Shown here piece by piece: positions 48,801 to 61,231 of a DNA stretch of 64,000 nt. Position 1 is the first letter of the stretch; each line of letters begins with the position of its first letter. The notes beneath the pieces were generated by a model. It was not told the origin of the DNA. It ran no database searches and was given only the letters and a program-made list of their open reading frames with translations. The translations under genes and the position numbers were made by a program. Origin of the DNA: Pempheris klunzingeri (lineage: Eukaryota; Chordata; Actinopteri; Acropomatiformes; Pempheridae); NCBI RefSeq assembly GCF_042242105.1, contig NC_092035.1, positions 12,123,477-12,187,476 of the forward strand, written 5' to 3'.

Positions 48801-50632
48801 TGTCTGCAGCCTGTCTGAAGTTCTCTTGATTGTTTTGCTTTTCGGTTCCTCCTGTCTTTGTTTTGCATTTGTTCCTTTTGAGGATGGAGGTCTGCTGGTT
48901 GAGTTTCTGTGGTTTTATTTTTTGGTTTAGTTTCCTTGGGTTAGGGCTGGAAGCTCTGGGTCCGACAGCCCATTGTGTGGCTGGCCCAGACTTCCTCATT
49001 TCTTTGAAATCTTTTCGGGCAGGCCTCCAGACTCCCTCAGTTTGGTTAATCTTTGAGAGACCCTTTCTGTGTTACTGGTCACCATGTTTTCTTTTTATGG
49101 TCCTGACAGACACTCTTTTGTGTACAACTCTGAGAAAGCATTGCTCTAAACACTAGAGCTGCATGGCTGACTGGCAGTAGCACGTTTCCACCAGCTGCAG
49201 GGTTTTACCTGAGCCTTTACAGTTATTTAGTCTGTGAATGTGGAGCTGCTTCTGGCGCTCAGACCGAATCAAAACACACTACAGGGCAGCCAATTCCAAA
49301 TGTAGCGATTGTCAGTCTTAATTTGAATCTTGTTGTGTAAAGCTCACCGATCATGCCTGTGCGGAAAAGCTTAAGTCCACAACTATCAGTTAATTTAACA
49401 CTTTTAGATACTTTTGAACAACTGCCCCAGAGTCGCATCTGCAGTGTCAACACTTGTCAGCTCTTAATAATTAGCACTGCAAAACACTTTACAGAGGCGA
49501 ATGACACATGATTTGCCTGCGTTTAATGTGGTGTGCAGTTTTCATGTGTTTTCTAACACAGCGTTGCATAACACACACACACACACTATGCTGAAGTGAG
49601 TCATTCATACCATTTTCTAACCATCATAAGTAAAATTTAAGCTTCATTCCAGTACTGTCTGTGTACAATTTGTCTAAAATATCAGCTTTCAGCAACTTGC
49701 AAACTCAGATAAAAACACAGTAATTATGGTTTATCCCCAGGCTGTTATTATGACACCATTGCTGCAGTTTGTGTTGGTGCACTGCTGTTTTAATCAGGTC
49801 AGTGGATCGTTCCACTTTCTCCTTTTTTTTCCCCCCCCAAAGCTGAGTGATCATTTATTCTTTAAGAATAAAACAATCCTTTTAAAAAATCTGCAGCCTT
49901 TCAAGTCTGCCTGTTTGGCGGCTGCCGCGCTCATCTGCAGGTCCACAAGGAGAGGATGCGAGAGGATATGAGTTTCCACATGCAGCCGAGCTGAGGCGAA
50001 CTGCAGCATAGAGGGAGCACAAAGAGCGAATTCACGAAGGAGGACGCACAAGGGGGGAGGATGGGAGAGAAGAGGGGGGGGGGGGGAATGAAAAGAATAA
50101 TGATGGAGACGATGAGCGGGGAGATGACGAGAGGAGTAGATCAAAGAGGAAGATGATGATGCTGATGATGATGAGACTTAAGTAGTTGTTTGGGAGGGGT
50201 GGAGGGGTAGCAGGCAAAACGGCAGAGCTGAAAGAGGAGAAGTTTACAATGACTTCCTGCAGAGAAATTGCTCCAGTTCCCCGTCGCAGTAAATCATGTC
50301 ACTTGGCTACATCCTGTCTGTTCTCAGCTTCTCACCGGCCTGAAGGCGATAAACAGCACTGCTGCCTTATTGGAAACAGATGTTATGGATGGAGAGAGAG
50401 ACGGAGAGAGAGAGAGGGAGAGAGAGAGAGAGAGAGGGGGGAATGGATCGGGATGGAAGCGCATGAAATACTTGGTAGCTTTAAATCCTAATCAGATCAA
50501 CCTGAATGCTACTAGTTTTAGGTCAGAGACAAATACTGAATTTCTGCCAGCACATACTTGTTGGATCTTCCAAAACAAACTGGAAACTAATGGCGAGCAC
50601 ATTTTCAACCCGAATCCTCTAACGACGCATGA

Positions 50633-50666
<34 letters not shown>

Positions 50667-52873
50667 TTTGCAATTTTGCCCCGATCACCTTCTGTGCTGT
50701 TAAAAGCCAAACGAGGAGACAAGCTAATATGAGGGTCTAGACTGTGTGTTTGTCGTCAGCTTGGTTCGTTCTGCTTGGATTTTTCTGCACGAGGGACTGG
50801 TGTTATCAATGTCAACATCTATCTGTGCACCCATGTATTAATTACACATAAAGGTCTGAACTTGGTCCAAATGGCATTGTTCTAAAGCCAATTTAAAGGT
50901 GTGAACACTTCAAACTTTAAATATACTGAACCCACTGTGTTTTAGAAAAACCTTGTTTTAATGTTGTTGTATTTGAGAGCAGGAAGTTTACTCATTTGCA
51001 TTTTTTAACACATTTTGGCAACTTTTTTGACTAAAGCTAGATGTACTATATGGATAGTACTCTCCTACTGCTCATTCTACCTTTAAAACAACAAGATGTA
51101 ATTTACTATCATGGTTACCTGATTGAATAAAACCTATAAAATAATAAAGAAGTGCAAGAAAACACCCTGCACTTCCTGCGACACCTATCCTCATCTACAC
51201 AACAGCAATTGTCTTCTGTGTTTCAGTCTTTAGCTGGCTGTGTAATCCACAGTGAGGGAGCGGATCACTCCGTCTTAATCCAATCAGCATCAACTCTCAC
51301 ATGAGGAGTTGACCTGGGGAGGAGGAGGTGAGCGTTTATGCTGAGCCACAGTCAGAAAACTCCCATTTTACCATGCAGCAGGAGACATCTGGTGTCACTA
51401 TAGGACTGATTTTTTTTGTTAATATTCATGTAAAACTCCCATTAAATCATATAACATCATATAACACTGACAGAAACATGCAGTGATGGCATCATTTGAA
51501 AGAAAATGACCTTGCCCCTTGTCTAAATCTTTAAAAGCTGTTACCCCTGCACAGACCACTAACATGCAACACACACAAACAAAGAAATCACCACCCTGCA
51601 CAAGACTACATTCATTTTGTGTTAGATTTTTCAGCTGCTGGCACAGCTTCACATGAATGGGGTCAAAAGAAGCCAGCAACGCAAGGACGTACTCTCACAC
51701 ACATACAGCTGAGTGAACCGGGGAAAGTTAACAGACTGAGGGGGTTCCTTTGAGCCTTTAAACTAATTAGCCCACATGCAAATTAGAGTCAAACGCGCCG
51801 GTAACAGCGCGGCATTACGCGCAGAGAAGGTCCCTGCAGCTGCTGCAGGACAGCATCCACATATCAAGGAACCAACGAAAACAACCTTAGTGAGCCGATT
51901 TCTTGTACTTGTGAGACGAAAATATGCAAAACAGTTAAACTGCAGAAAGTAGTGCACCTACCCATTTTTTTTTCCGGCTGTCGTGGACACAGAGACAAAG
52001 TGTGGCCAAACTCCCAGATGATGTCCACAGGTTGTCTGAAAGTGGGGCAGCATGCAAACAACTGGACGTCCCGTTTTGGAATCTGGGGGGTGGGTGGGAG
52101 AGGGTTGTCGGGGGGTGGGGCTAGAAATGGATCAGACTTCTTTAATCCAACAACGCTCCTTCCAGTGTCCTTCCTGCTTCTCCAAGCTGCTGTTCACCAG
52201 AGAGGTGTTTGTTTCTTCTCACACCATACTCATAACTAATCAGTGACAATACATTCTACTTCTGCTATCTGAGCATCACCACACTCAGCATGCACACCTG
52301 CAGACATTTTCATGCACACCCATTCTGCTCTCTCCTCCACCATCTAGATTAGCAGCTATAAAACTAATAAAGGGTTTCTAAAAGATGATTTAAAGAAACC
52401 GGTGTATCCAACCCTTTCTGGATTCCTTACAAAAAAAAATCTGTCTGGTTGGGGCCTCTTGTCATATTTCAGACGTCTATGATGTAATATTTCAGAAAAA
52501 ACAAAGAAAACTCTAAAAAATGAATAGAAATCAGTGTAGATTCAGATTTGTCTCGTCACTGCTAACACTCATACAGCAGTGAGTCCTGCGGAAGGAGAAC
52601 TATGAATTTCTATACTTCAAAGGTGTGCTGATCTTACTTCTGCATTTCTCCAGTGGGTGTTTTTTTTCCTGTAAGTATATTTATAATGCCGTGTTGGGAC
52701 TTCTCTGTAAGTTAAGGATCCGAGTACGTCTTCCACCACTGCTTCCACATACATTATTCCAACACCAGAAAAGACAAAATGCCTGAAACGAATTGTTCAA
52801 ACCTAGAAAGTGTAAAATTCTTAGCTTACATAAGACAAATTAATCACAAGCAGGCTTTATCCAAACATAACAC

Positions 52874-52879
52874 TTTATT
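52874..52879 (-). terminator. GEMIN8: GEMIN8 polyadenylation signal
   Basis: AATAAA on the minus strand lies about 0.8 kb beyond the GEMIN8 stop codon. It implies a 3' UTR from 53699 to about 52860. Confidence 0.55.
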
Positions 52880-53699
52880 ATGAACAGAATTCATATATAT
52901 ATATATAAAAAGACACATCCCTCAGTCTAAAAAAAGGGTGCACGGTTGTGCGAGCACAAGATAAAAGAGAATAGTCAACGTCCCTCCTGAGAGACCACAT
53001 GAACAGCTTTGAACCGGATGAAATGTCAGAATCAGAGAGGCACAGTTTAGAAGTAACAACAAATCACTCTTTGTGTGCGTTTATATGGTGGAATATCAGA
53101 AGCAGCCATGCGGGAACGCTTCTATATTTGAACAGAGAAGAGAAATGTTTTTGTGGCTAAACTAAGTTGACAGGCATAAGAGCAGCTACTGCGGCATGTA
53201 ACATCACCGAGCTGGAGGGGAAACTAAAACAGATTAGGTGGAAGCAGCACAGCCACATGTGGTTTGAATATATTTACATCACCTACAGCAGGAGGTTTAC
53301 TGTATCTCTGACCATCAGTGGACACCGTTGTTATTCTGCGTCCTGACATCTAAGACTGGCAAAAACAAAAGGTAGCGCTGTGTGCTTGATCCTAAGTTAA
53401 AAAGAACAGCACATCCACAACAAATCCAACATTATGTGAATCTTCAAAATCATATGTTTTCATTTGGAGCAGCAGCAGACAGGTCAGTGACATTCATGTC
53501 TGGCTAAGCAGAAGCTCGGCTAATTTATGCAACTTTTGTGCTTAAAATAACTTCTAACCCTCTGCTAACCCAAACCATTAGTTCTACATTAGCAGCATCC
53601 CCTGCCACCATCCATTACATGGCAAGGCTGCTGTCTCACCCAGAGATCAGGGCAGGGATTTCCTCCAAATCAAACACTTTGCAGCTCGGCCAACAGCCG

Positions 53700-53959
53700 T
53701 TACAGCTTCAGCGGGATAACGGGCCAGTACTTTGGCTGTTTGAGGTCACAGTTTCTGTCAAAAGTGAGCTGCATCGCCGCCTCCATGGCCATAATCTTGG
53801 CCGAGTCCTTCCCATACAGCTTCTTCATCTCGGCCCCGCGTCTCTCGCCGGGGCGCTCGGTGGGAGGAGCCGCCCTGCTTTGCCAGGAGACGGCGTGCAG
53901 GTCCTGGTCGGCCGGGACGTAGCTGTCCTGCTGCTCGGCCTCCATCTGCTGCTGCTTCT
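53700..53959 (-). CDS. GEMIN8: GEMIN8 last exon
   Basis: It starts AGAAGCAGCAGCAG after acceptor CCTTGCAG. It encodes a Gln-rich helix, then PTERPGERR and the terminal [11 protein letters not shown], and stops at TAA 53700-53702. Confidence 0.95.
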
Positions 53960-55431
53960 CTGCAAGGGCAGGAAAACAGGGTATTTTTAGACACATGACG
54001 GGCAGCAGATTATCACTGATTACAAGATGGAGATGGGGAAAGTTTAGAGAGTCAAGTCCTCTAAATAATTTGATTACAAGGCAGTAATGTCACAATCATT
54101 AACTTTTCCTCCACTCTACACCCGGTCACACCCCCTGCTCTCTTACTCAGCTCCTCTCTGTGCCTCTCTGTCTGGGCGAAGTACTGCCGAAGCTCCTCGC
54201 TGATCTCCATGTTGCTGACGTCACACTCGATCTCGCTGTCCGAGCTGCTCTCCTCGTACCCATCCTCTCCGTCTTTCTCGTAGCTCTCTGAGGCGTGCCA
54301 GTCCGCGTAGCGCCGGTGGCTGCTGGGATACTGCTCCTGGCAGTAGCCGGGGCCGTTGGCGGCCTCCAGGGCCTTTCGGTAGGCACGCCTGTGTCTCTGG
54401 TGCCACGCCATAGCCTGCTGGTAGTGCTGCCAGTAGCGGCTGTACACAGGGCTGGAAAACCAGGACATCACAGTGCTTATGTCCTCCTGCTAATGAAAAG
54501 AATCGGCACAAATTTTGTAAGTGTTCATCAAATATCTGCTGGGTTTAGTTCAATTTAAAAAGGTGTGCACACTGAAAACCAAAGAGAAGAGAGGAAAAAC
54601 TTGTGGTCCATACGGGCTTTCTACATGCATCAGCAAGTTAAATGTAAGACTTTGTAATACCTCTGTTTAATTAAATATAAGGCCAATTTTGCAATAAAAA
54701 TAAACATAAAATCTGAAAATTTAGTTGCACAATACATATTTATGGAAGTATAAGCAAAATGACAATAGCTGGTTCAGTTAAAGAACACTTGTTGCAATAT
54801 GTTGTGAAAAACATTTGTGTTCAATGTTCTGTAAAAGCATGACAGAGACATAAATACATTTGTTACTTTTTATTTGTAGATGTGAATAGAAGACTTTTTA
54901 ATGACCTAGTTCATTTAAAAAGTAGGATTTTCTCAACCCACACAGGAGCATTGAATCCTTCAGTTAAAGTAAAGCTGTGTGACAAATGTAAGGGAGTGAA
55001 AAGTAGCATGGAGCAGAAACAGTCAAATGATAACAGGAGTGTGTCACTATGACAACCAGCCCAGTGATGGAGACAATCAGACTCACCATGACTGTAGTTC
55101 TGTGAGTGTCCCTGCTAACGTTGCTAACTTTATGCTAACCCTGAAAGATACAGAGAAGACACTAGTGAGGACAGCCAGCACAGAGTACACAAACAATGTC
55201 CGCTTCTGTGCAGACACAAGAACATCTCTGAGACACAACAGTGACTTCACGGCTTCAGCAGGAAAACACAAAAAGCTGACATCTTAAAAACAAAAATGGA
55301 CGCACGCTGGTTCTTTACACCAAATACCACAAATAAGAAACACCATAATGCGACACATAGTTAATTAATGTAATCAGAATGTGAATTTGCATGCTGAGTG
55401 CCTCGCTTTTAGAGACATTTACCTGTTTCAT
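53700..55431 (-). CDS. GEMIN8: Gem-associated protein 8 (SMN complex subunit)
   Basis: Three exons join in frame to 202 aa: 55423-55431, 54147-54486 and 53700-53959. Gemin8 bridges SMN to the Gemin6-Gemin7-Unrip subcomplex and is needed for assembling Sm cores on spliceosomal snRNAs, in cytoplasm and Gems. Diagnostic segments are [18 protein letters not shown] near the N terminus, [20 protein letters not shown] in the middle, and [11 protein letters not shown] with [12 protein letters not shown] at the C terminus. The protein is shorter than human Gemin8 (242 aa), mainly in the variable region before the acidic DSEIECD stretch. The donor after codon CTG+A (54147) and acceptor CCTTGCAG keep the frame. 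If the tiny first exon is not used, translation begins at ATG 54468 (196 minus 3, i.e. 193 aa). The strand and position after GPM6B match human Xp22. Confidence 0.94.
54147..54486 (-). CDS. GEMIN8: GEMIN8 main exon
   Basis: This exon encodes the conserved N-terminal [12 protein letters not shown] block, an acidic serine-rich middle and the helical [18 protein letters not shown] segment. It ends one base into a codon, before donor GTAAGA. Confidence 0.93.
55423..55431 (-). CDS. GEMIN8: GEMIN8 putative 9-nt coding start (end of first exon)
   Basis: ATGAAACAG is followed exactly by the donor GTAAAT. The downstream acceptor TTTTCATTAGCAG ends at 54487, and the next exon begins GAGGACATAAGC in the same frame, reaching the ATG at 54468 with no stop. 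This gives an N terminus [12 protein letters not shown]. Upstream on this exon lies a palindromic E-box, CCACGTGG (55515-55522). Confidence 0.6.
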
Positions 55432-57436
55432 GTCAGCCTGTTCAGCGCCTCACGATGCTTCCTGGTAGAGAAAATTTCCCAGCAGCCTTTGAGCCACGGC
55501 ACCATAAATGCTGACCACGTGGCGCCACCCAGTGGACACTGTGCAAACATGCACGGTGTACATAAAAGCCACACCTCAGTTCAATCACGTCATCTCTTTT
55601 TGAAATCACCTTTTAGGATGGGTTTTAGGAAATATGAGTTAAAAATGTTTTGCCACCTTATGTCGTCTTAAATTTTTACTATTTTACCAAGAATTATTCT
55701 CAGAAAAGCCTTTGAAATATAACAACGAAAGGCCTTACTTTCATCATCCATACTTTTAGCCTTTAACTTGCAGAAATGAATTAGTGTCCCCTCTGTCTGC
55801 CGAGGAGAAGAAGAAATATGAGGCTTCTCATGGCAGACTCCTAATTTGGAAGGTCTAATTTGTTTATCTGTGCATGCCTCTGTCAGTCTGTTTCAAAGTT
55901 TTTAGCGCATCAGAACTCTTTGTGTGTCTCTTCACATGAAAGGCATGCTGCTGCTGTAGGCCTTGAACATTGTTTCTGCACTCTGTGACTATCATTCGGG
56001 TTTTGCTGGCGTGGAAGCAGCTGAGGAGGCAGAAACAGGCGAGCACGGGTTTGACAAGCTGTGTTCTCTGTGTGTGCATGAACAGAGAGGCTCTGGCCAA
56101 TTAATCCTCAGTAATCTATTGTTAGCATGTGTGGGCTGCACCTTCAGACTCTGATCTTTACCGTGAGTTTGTGTCTGTCTGGAACTTGAAGTGTTAGTAA
56201 TACAAACATTTCTCTGAGGCCGATCTGCTCCCGAGGCAGAGACAATGTCACTGCCGAATTTAGTTTGAAGATTTGAATGTCACACTGGGAACTTTGGTAA
56301 AGAATTTATTCAAAACTAGTCTAAATTTGATTGATTGAAATTTGCAAACTGTTGTCAGAGTAAAGTTGAGATTAGTTATCTAATTAATTATTTTCAGTAT
56401 CTTGCACCGGATATATTCAGATATCTCAACCATTTGTCCATCAGATATTTGTCTGCCTGCTTTAAGTCTTGGATTGCGGCCGTCAACATGCCAAAATGTG
56501 ACAGTGTGCGAGCAAGGATTGCATTGTGAGATTTTAGGAAGGGCGGTGCAAAGCAGCGATAGTTAGCAGTGTTTGAGTGCTGTGAGACATGTTTGACTGT
56601 ATATCTGGGTCAGGCTTTGGCTGGAGGCTTCAAAGCTTTCAGAGGAAATGCAAAAAGACAGATGTGCCTTTTCAAAACACATCTCCTCCTACAGTATGCT
56701 GTTTGAGTGGATGTGTTAACACAATAGAATGAGTCTAAAATATCTCTATTCCACAATTTGGGGTTTTCTGTAGTATACATTATTCCTGGAATAGTACTCA
56801 TGTATAGATCACTTAATAAATGTTTCCTAGTGCTTTGTGGATTCTGCATGCTGAATTTAAATCATGCATCTCATTGTTTTCCAGGTATACAGTGACTTTG
56901 ATGTTGTGTGAATATTCCTCTCATTTCTTCTTTCATTTACAGCTTAACTAAAGGTGTATGAAATATGACGCCTCATGAGAGGGAAGTTTCAAAAGTGGGG
57001 CTTGTCTGAATCTATTTCACGCCTACATGTGTGTGTAATATCTGCTACTGTGTGATGGATAGTTTCACAGTCTGTGCATGCTCGAATTCTTATTTTATTT
57101 GTGTCAACCTGGCAAACTTATTGGTCATTTATATTCACATCTTTGAATAAAACCAGAGTGATGCAGTAAATGCATTCATAGCTGTTAGGCGCAAACACCT
57201 TGTATTTCACTTTTTTTTTTTTTTTTTGGTGTGTTTATCAACTCTGTGTCTATCCAAATACTCTGAGATTCTGTTTGCACCTCATGCCTATGACATGATT
57301 TTACTCTACACAATAAACCACAATAGAAATAGGTCATACAGCACATGCTGGTATGTGATGCTGTTATTTTTGTGTCTATGAGCCTTTCAAGCCACAAATA
57401 TCTCAACTACATTTGATCTGGTTGCTTATTTTCTAA

Positions 57437-57678
57437 TACACTGTTGCCCATAAAGTTGGAATAATTCTTCGATACCCCCAATTTAGTTAAAGCCTGAATA
57501 CACAGTCTGCAAAGGTTCATTGTGGTTTAAGTTTCACTGTGATCTGTTTGGAAGAGTTTGATCAATAAAGTTAAGAAGATATAAACTTTATTTATCAAGA
57601 ATAAATCACATTGTCACAATCATTTTATGAGAAGAGGTCAAAAAAACATTTTATTCCAACTTTATGGGCAACAGTGTA
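57437..57678. mobile_element. Tc1/mariner-type MITE (242 bp)
   Basis: The ends TACACTGTTGCCCATAAAGT and ACTTTATGGGCAACAGTGTA are exact inverse copies. They continue to about 28 bp and terminate in TA at both sides. The interior has no coding capacity. TA termini suggest mobilisation by a Tc1/mariner transposase. Confidence 0.9.
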
Positions 57679-59130
57679 GTTAAGAAGAAGCGTAACCAAC
57701 TATCACAAGCATTAAAGTAAGAGTGAGCACCACAGAGTCAAAGCCACAACACCCAGATCAGAGAAAAGAACGAGGACCGGGCTTGAAGTTTTGTTTAATC
57801 GAATTTACTTCCCTGACTTCCTTCTCTTGTCAGAGTTGTCGATTGTTAAATGATAGATGTTTGATTGATCTTTTCAACCTGTAAACGGCCTGCTTTATAT
57901 TCAGTTAAATATGTTCTAAAGTAAAACTCTGATAAGCACTGTCACTGGTAATGGATTATGCTGCTTCACACACATCATTTTCATGCTTGTCTCATGACTG
58001 CAGTGCAGGAACGCTTGACCTACTTTCATCCTCCAGTGACTTGAATGCGTTCAGCAGCAATTTAACCATCGTCCTGAAACTTACAGCTGTGACCACTCGT
58101 ATTATCTCCTTTTTATAAAAGGCCAACGCTGGTCTGCAGCTTTGATAACCTGTTGGTTCCATAAACCTCAGCAGATTTACTCTCTTCTTCCTGCTCTGAC
58201 TGACTGAAGGAAACAACTGGAGGAGTCCCTCCAGGCTCCTCATCGAGATTTCATTCATTTTAATGTACTTGTGAAAATGTTGAGGTTTGCTGGTCGGACA
58301 GGACAAGCATTGTGAAGGTGTCACTTTAGGCTTTGTGTCACTGTGACGGCATTCCTCACTATTTTCTGAATTTCTACAATCAGTTATTTAATGGAGAGAA
58401 TAATCAGCAGATTCATCTAGAATGAAAACAATCAGCTGCAGTCTGATACAAAATAGTTCAAAAGGTTCAGCCGACAGCTTTTGACAGCTTTAGTCACAAC
58501 TTACTTTACAGATTGAACACATACAGAGAAAATGTATTAAGTGATATGTTATGAAGGGTTGAACTGACAAATAGAAACATGTATTTAGCGACATTGTTAG
58601 AATTAGCTCCACTTTGACCAGCTACAACATTATCAGTAATGTTATGGTAATAATGATCAGATAATATGGTATAGGATACTGTAGCGTTACATTTAAAGGA
58701 GGCTTTAAACTTTTACTAAGCACAGTTTTGAATGAGGGACTTTTACTGGTAAAGTTTTACTAATAAAGTTCTAAATACAGCTTCTTCCACTGGAGGTAAT
58801 ACTTCAGACTGGATGCAGAGTGTGTCGGCAAAGCTTCAAGACAACAAACGCGGCCCCTCATTTTATGAAGGCGTCCAAAAAAAGCAACCAGACAGGACAG
58901 GACACCTCACATCAGCCAAAGTATTAATGCACGTTGTTCAAGGTGATTAAAATCATCAAATCTGATAAACACAGGTTTATATTGTGCTGTACTTTTAAAG
59001 CCACACTTGACCAACTCTGTAGTTAACAGCCATCTACTACATCTCCATCTCTGCCATCCACCCCATCTGACACCAAAGCTTTGCATCACATTTCCTCTTC
59101 AGCAGATCAGCACATACCTCTGTGAGAGTC

Positions 59131-59145
59131 TGAGGTTTAGGTAGC
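59131..59145 (+). promoter_or_regulatory. 15-bp motif upstream of Ig receptor gene 1, shared with gene 2
   Basis: TGAGGTTTAGGTAGC occurs 80 bases before the gene 1 start codon and is repeated exactly at 61154-61168, 64 bases before the gene 2 start codon. The surrounding bases differ, so the motif may be a retained promoter element from the ancestral gene. Confidence 0.5.
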
Positions 59146-59224
59146 TGGAGAACAGAACAAAGGGGTCTGTCCAGTACAGCATACTGTACCCCAGCTGCAC
59201 TGCTGCTTAGATGTCTTAACCAAT

Positions 59225-60694
59225 ATGGGTAGATGGAAACTGTGGTTTGTTCTGCTTGTGCTGCTCACCTTTTACAACAACAGCAAAGGTACTGTACGGG
59301 AACTACTTTTTATAATGTATAATGTCTGTCACTCTTTGGTTTAAGGAGGGCAACAGCACATTGTATTTCATGTTGGGTTTTGATTGTGATTAATTGCAGC
59401 AACTAAACATTTTCTGTAATTTCTTTAGGGTTTGAAGATTCACCAGTGATTGTGAAAACCATTGGGAGTGAACCGGATCTCACTCCAATATGCACTAATG
59501 GGACAAACAATATCATCACGCTCATAGTGTGTAAGATCAGAACAGAAAGGAGCAGAGAAGAGTGTCGTCTGCTGTATCGATATGGACAGGACTTTGAGCA
59601 CGAGTGCGACTCCAGGTTCACGCTTACGACACAGAATCAGACTGTGTTTCTCCACCTGACCAGTTTAGAACCAGTGGATAGTGGGAACTACACTTGTCAG
59701 TGTTCATATCCTTACGGAACAGTTAGTCTCCATCTAAATATCACTGTGGAAGGTAAATGTTTGATTTGTTTCATTGCATTTGTGTTTCAAACTTTATGCA
59801 TTTCTCATTATGTTGTTATACATTATTATGATTATTATTATAAGACTCTGGACTCACCTGGTGTAATAATTTACCTCTGTGTAATAATTTGTAATAATAA
59901 TTTTTAATACATAATTTTACATTTAATTTTAAACATACTTTTATATATTTGTATTTTTACTTTTGTGTTTGAAGTTTATTCTTATTCTTTTTGGATCTGT
60001 GTGTAACAAAAGCAAGGAATGATTCTGATTCTGATTATTCTAGTGTGAATAATTCTAAAAAAAACTGGGTATAAAGCAAAATGACAAATGCCAGCATATG
60101 ATAATTTACTTATTATTATCAATTATGATCTACTAGAAATACAATTTTACATGATACTGCAGAAGAGAGAGTGTAATATTTAATTCTGTATAGACGTAAC
60201 ACATTCTTACGAGGATTTCTTCTCTACAGGGGATGGAGAAGATGGCGGCAGCTCCACTGTTGTTATTGGTGCATTTATTTTCATCAGTATAACTGGAGTT
60301 ATCCTGGGATTTATCCACAGAAAAATTCACCACCGGTAAGATACCAATATAGTGCTGCAGGTGGATAAAAAAATCTTAATTAAAGTGTAATGTCGAGCGA
60401 CTATGTTACTGTTCATAATTTGTTGCTTTTATGTGTCTTTGTTCGGAATAGAAGACAAACAGCAGCAATGACCAGTCATCCAGATATGGTACTGCACATC
60501 AAAATGTACCTACTTTTTGTCTGCTGACCATTTTGATGTATTTTAATATTTTTTAAACTGTGTTCTTTTTGCAGGAAACACAAGACATTGAGCCGTACAG
60601 CATCTTCATACAGAGAGAAAATTCGCTTTATTCAGCTGCTGCAGTGGCCACTTATGCAAATACTACAAATTCAAATGTGCTCACTCACATATAA
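59225..60694 (+). CDS. Single-pass Ig-domain receptor, gene 1 (tail without ITAM)
   Basis: Five exons join in frame to 216 aa: 59225-59288, 59429-59752, 60230-60335, 60452-60488 and 60575-60694, all GT-AG. The signal peptide is at about residues 1-21 (KLWFVLLVLLTFY). One V-type Ig domain (about 23-129) has the F-strand signature DSGNYTC, four N-glycosylation sequons and six cysteines. The tryptophan normal for the Ig core is missing; the matching segment reads RLLYRYG. A membrane helix (about 139-158) carries no charged residue, so DAP12-type pairing is not suggested. The 50-residue tail has tyrosines in PYSIF and TYANT; YxN is a Grb2-type SH2 motif, and no canonical ITIM or ITAM is seen. It looks like a leukocyte receptor, but I cannot assign it to a named family; function is inference. 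Confidence 0.8.
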
Positions 60695-60761
60695 AGATTG
60701 CCTTTTGCAGAGCTTTAATTGTACAATATCCACTCTGATTCTGATGTGTGTTTTTCTTCTG

Positions 60762-60767
60762 AATAAA
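60762..60767 (+). terminator. Polyadenylation signal of Ig receptor gene 1
   Basis: AATAAA lies 68 bases after the stop codon at 60692-60694. Confidence 0.65.
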
Positions 60768-61153
60768 AAGTGCTGGACACACACTAAATGTTACTGATCA
60801 TTTTCTCAAATGTGAAAGTTACTACGTATTTAAAGCTGCATATTTTCCCTCAAAACATTCACCAAATATCAACAATTTTTTTTGTCCTCAATCAAACTTT
60901 GAATCTCAATTTAATTTGAAAAAAAGGAACTAAGAATCAAAAGATATCAGCCTGGTGAATTGGTCTTATAACAACGCCATGGTTGATCTTTTTTCTCTGA
61001 GGAAAGAAGCCGGAGCCTACATTGGTGCGTTCAGGGCACCCAGTATTAAAGTTTGACCCACTCAGAGTCTTCAGTTAAGTACAGGAAATCATGTTTTGCA
61101 CTTCCTTTTAAGAGTGCATCACTACCAGCACTTGCAAGGTATTTTAAGTATTT

Positions 61154-61168
61154 TGAGGTTTAGGTAGC
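61154..61168 (+). promoter_or_regulatory. 15-bp motif upstream of Ig receptor gene 2, shared with gene 1
   Basis: TGAGGTTTAGGTAGC is an exact copy of the motif at 59131-59145, at a similar distance from the start codon. Confidence 0.5.
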
Positions 61169-61231
61169 AAAAGAGAGGTGTCAAAGTCTGTCTTGTTGAC
61201 AGCAGCCCTGTTGTTCAGACTTTCTGCGATT

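Larger units (their letters stand above)
41881..52870. other. GPM6B-GEMIN8 intergenic region
   Basis: About 11 kb has no recognised exon. It is rich in simple repeats: CA runs near 42199-42222, 44154-44190 and 47846-47881, a GT run near 46989-47010, a GAA run near 45150-45174, a GA run near 50391-50437 and a CA run near 50636-50663. It contains a strong palindrome at 45806-45834 and a TATA-like, pyrimidine-rich stretch near 48750-49150. Confidence 0.55.
55535..59220. other. Region between GEMIN8 and the Ig receptor genes
   Basis: No exon is recognised. A 242-bp TA-flanked miniature transposon lies at 57437-57678. A 110-codon open frame on the minus strand (57992-58324) has no domain I can name and is not annotated as a gene. 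Confidence 0.5.

Noticed and set aside
48830..49156. 108-codon plus-strand open frame
   Set aside because: T-rich composition explains the hydrophobic translation; no homologue or splice context recognised.
57992..58324. 110-codon minus-strand open frame with basic and helical-looking sequence
   Set aside because: No recognised domain, no convincing splice sites or homologue; length is within chance for this composition.
60020..60045. GATTCTGATT repeat as a LINE end
   Set aside because: Too short to assign; could be simple sequence.
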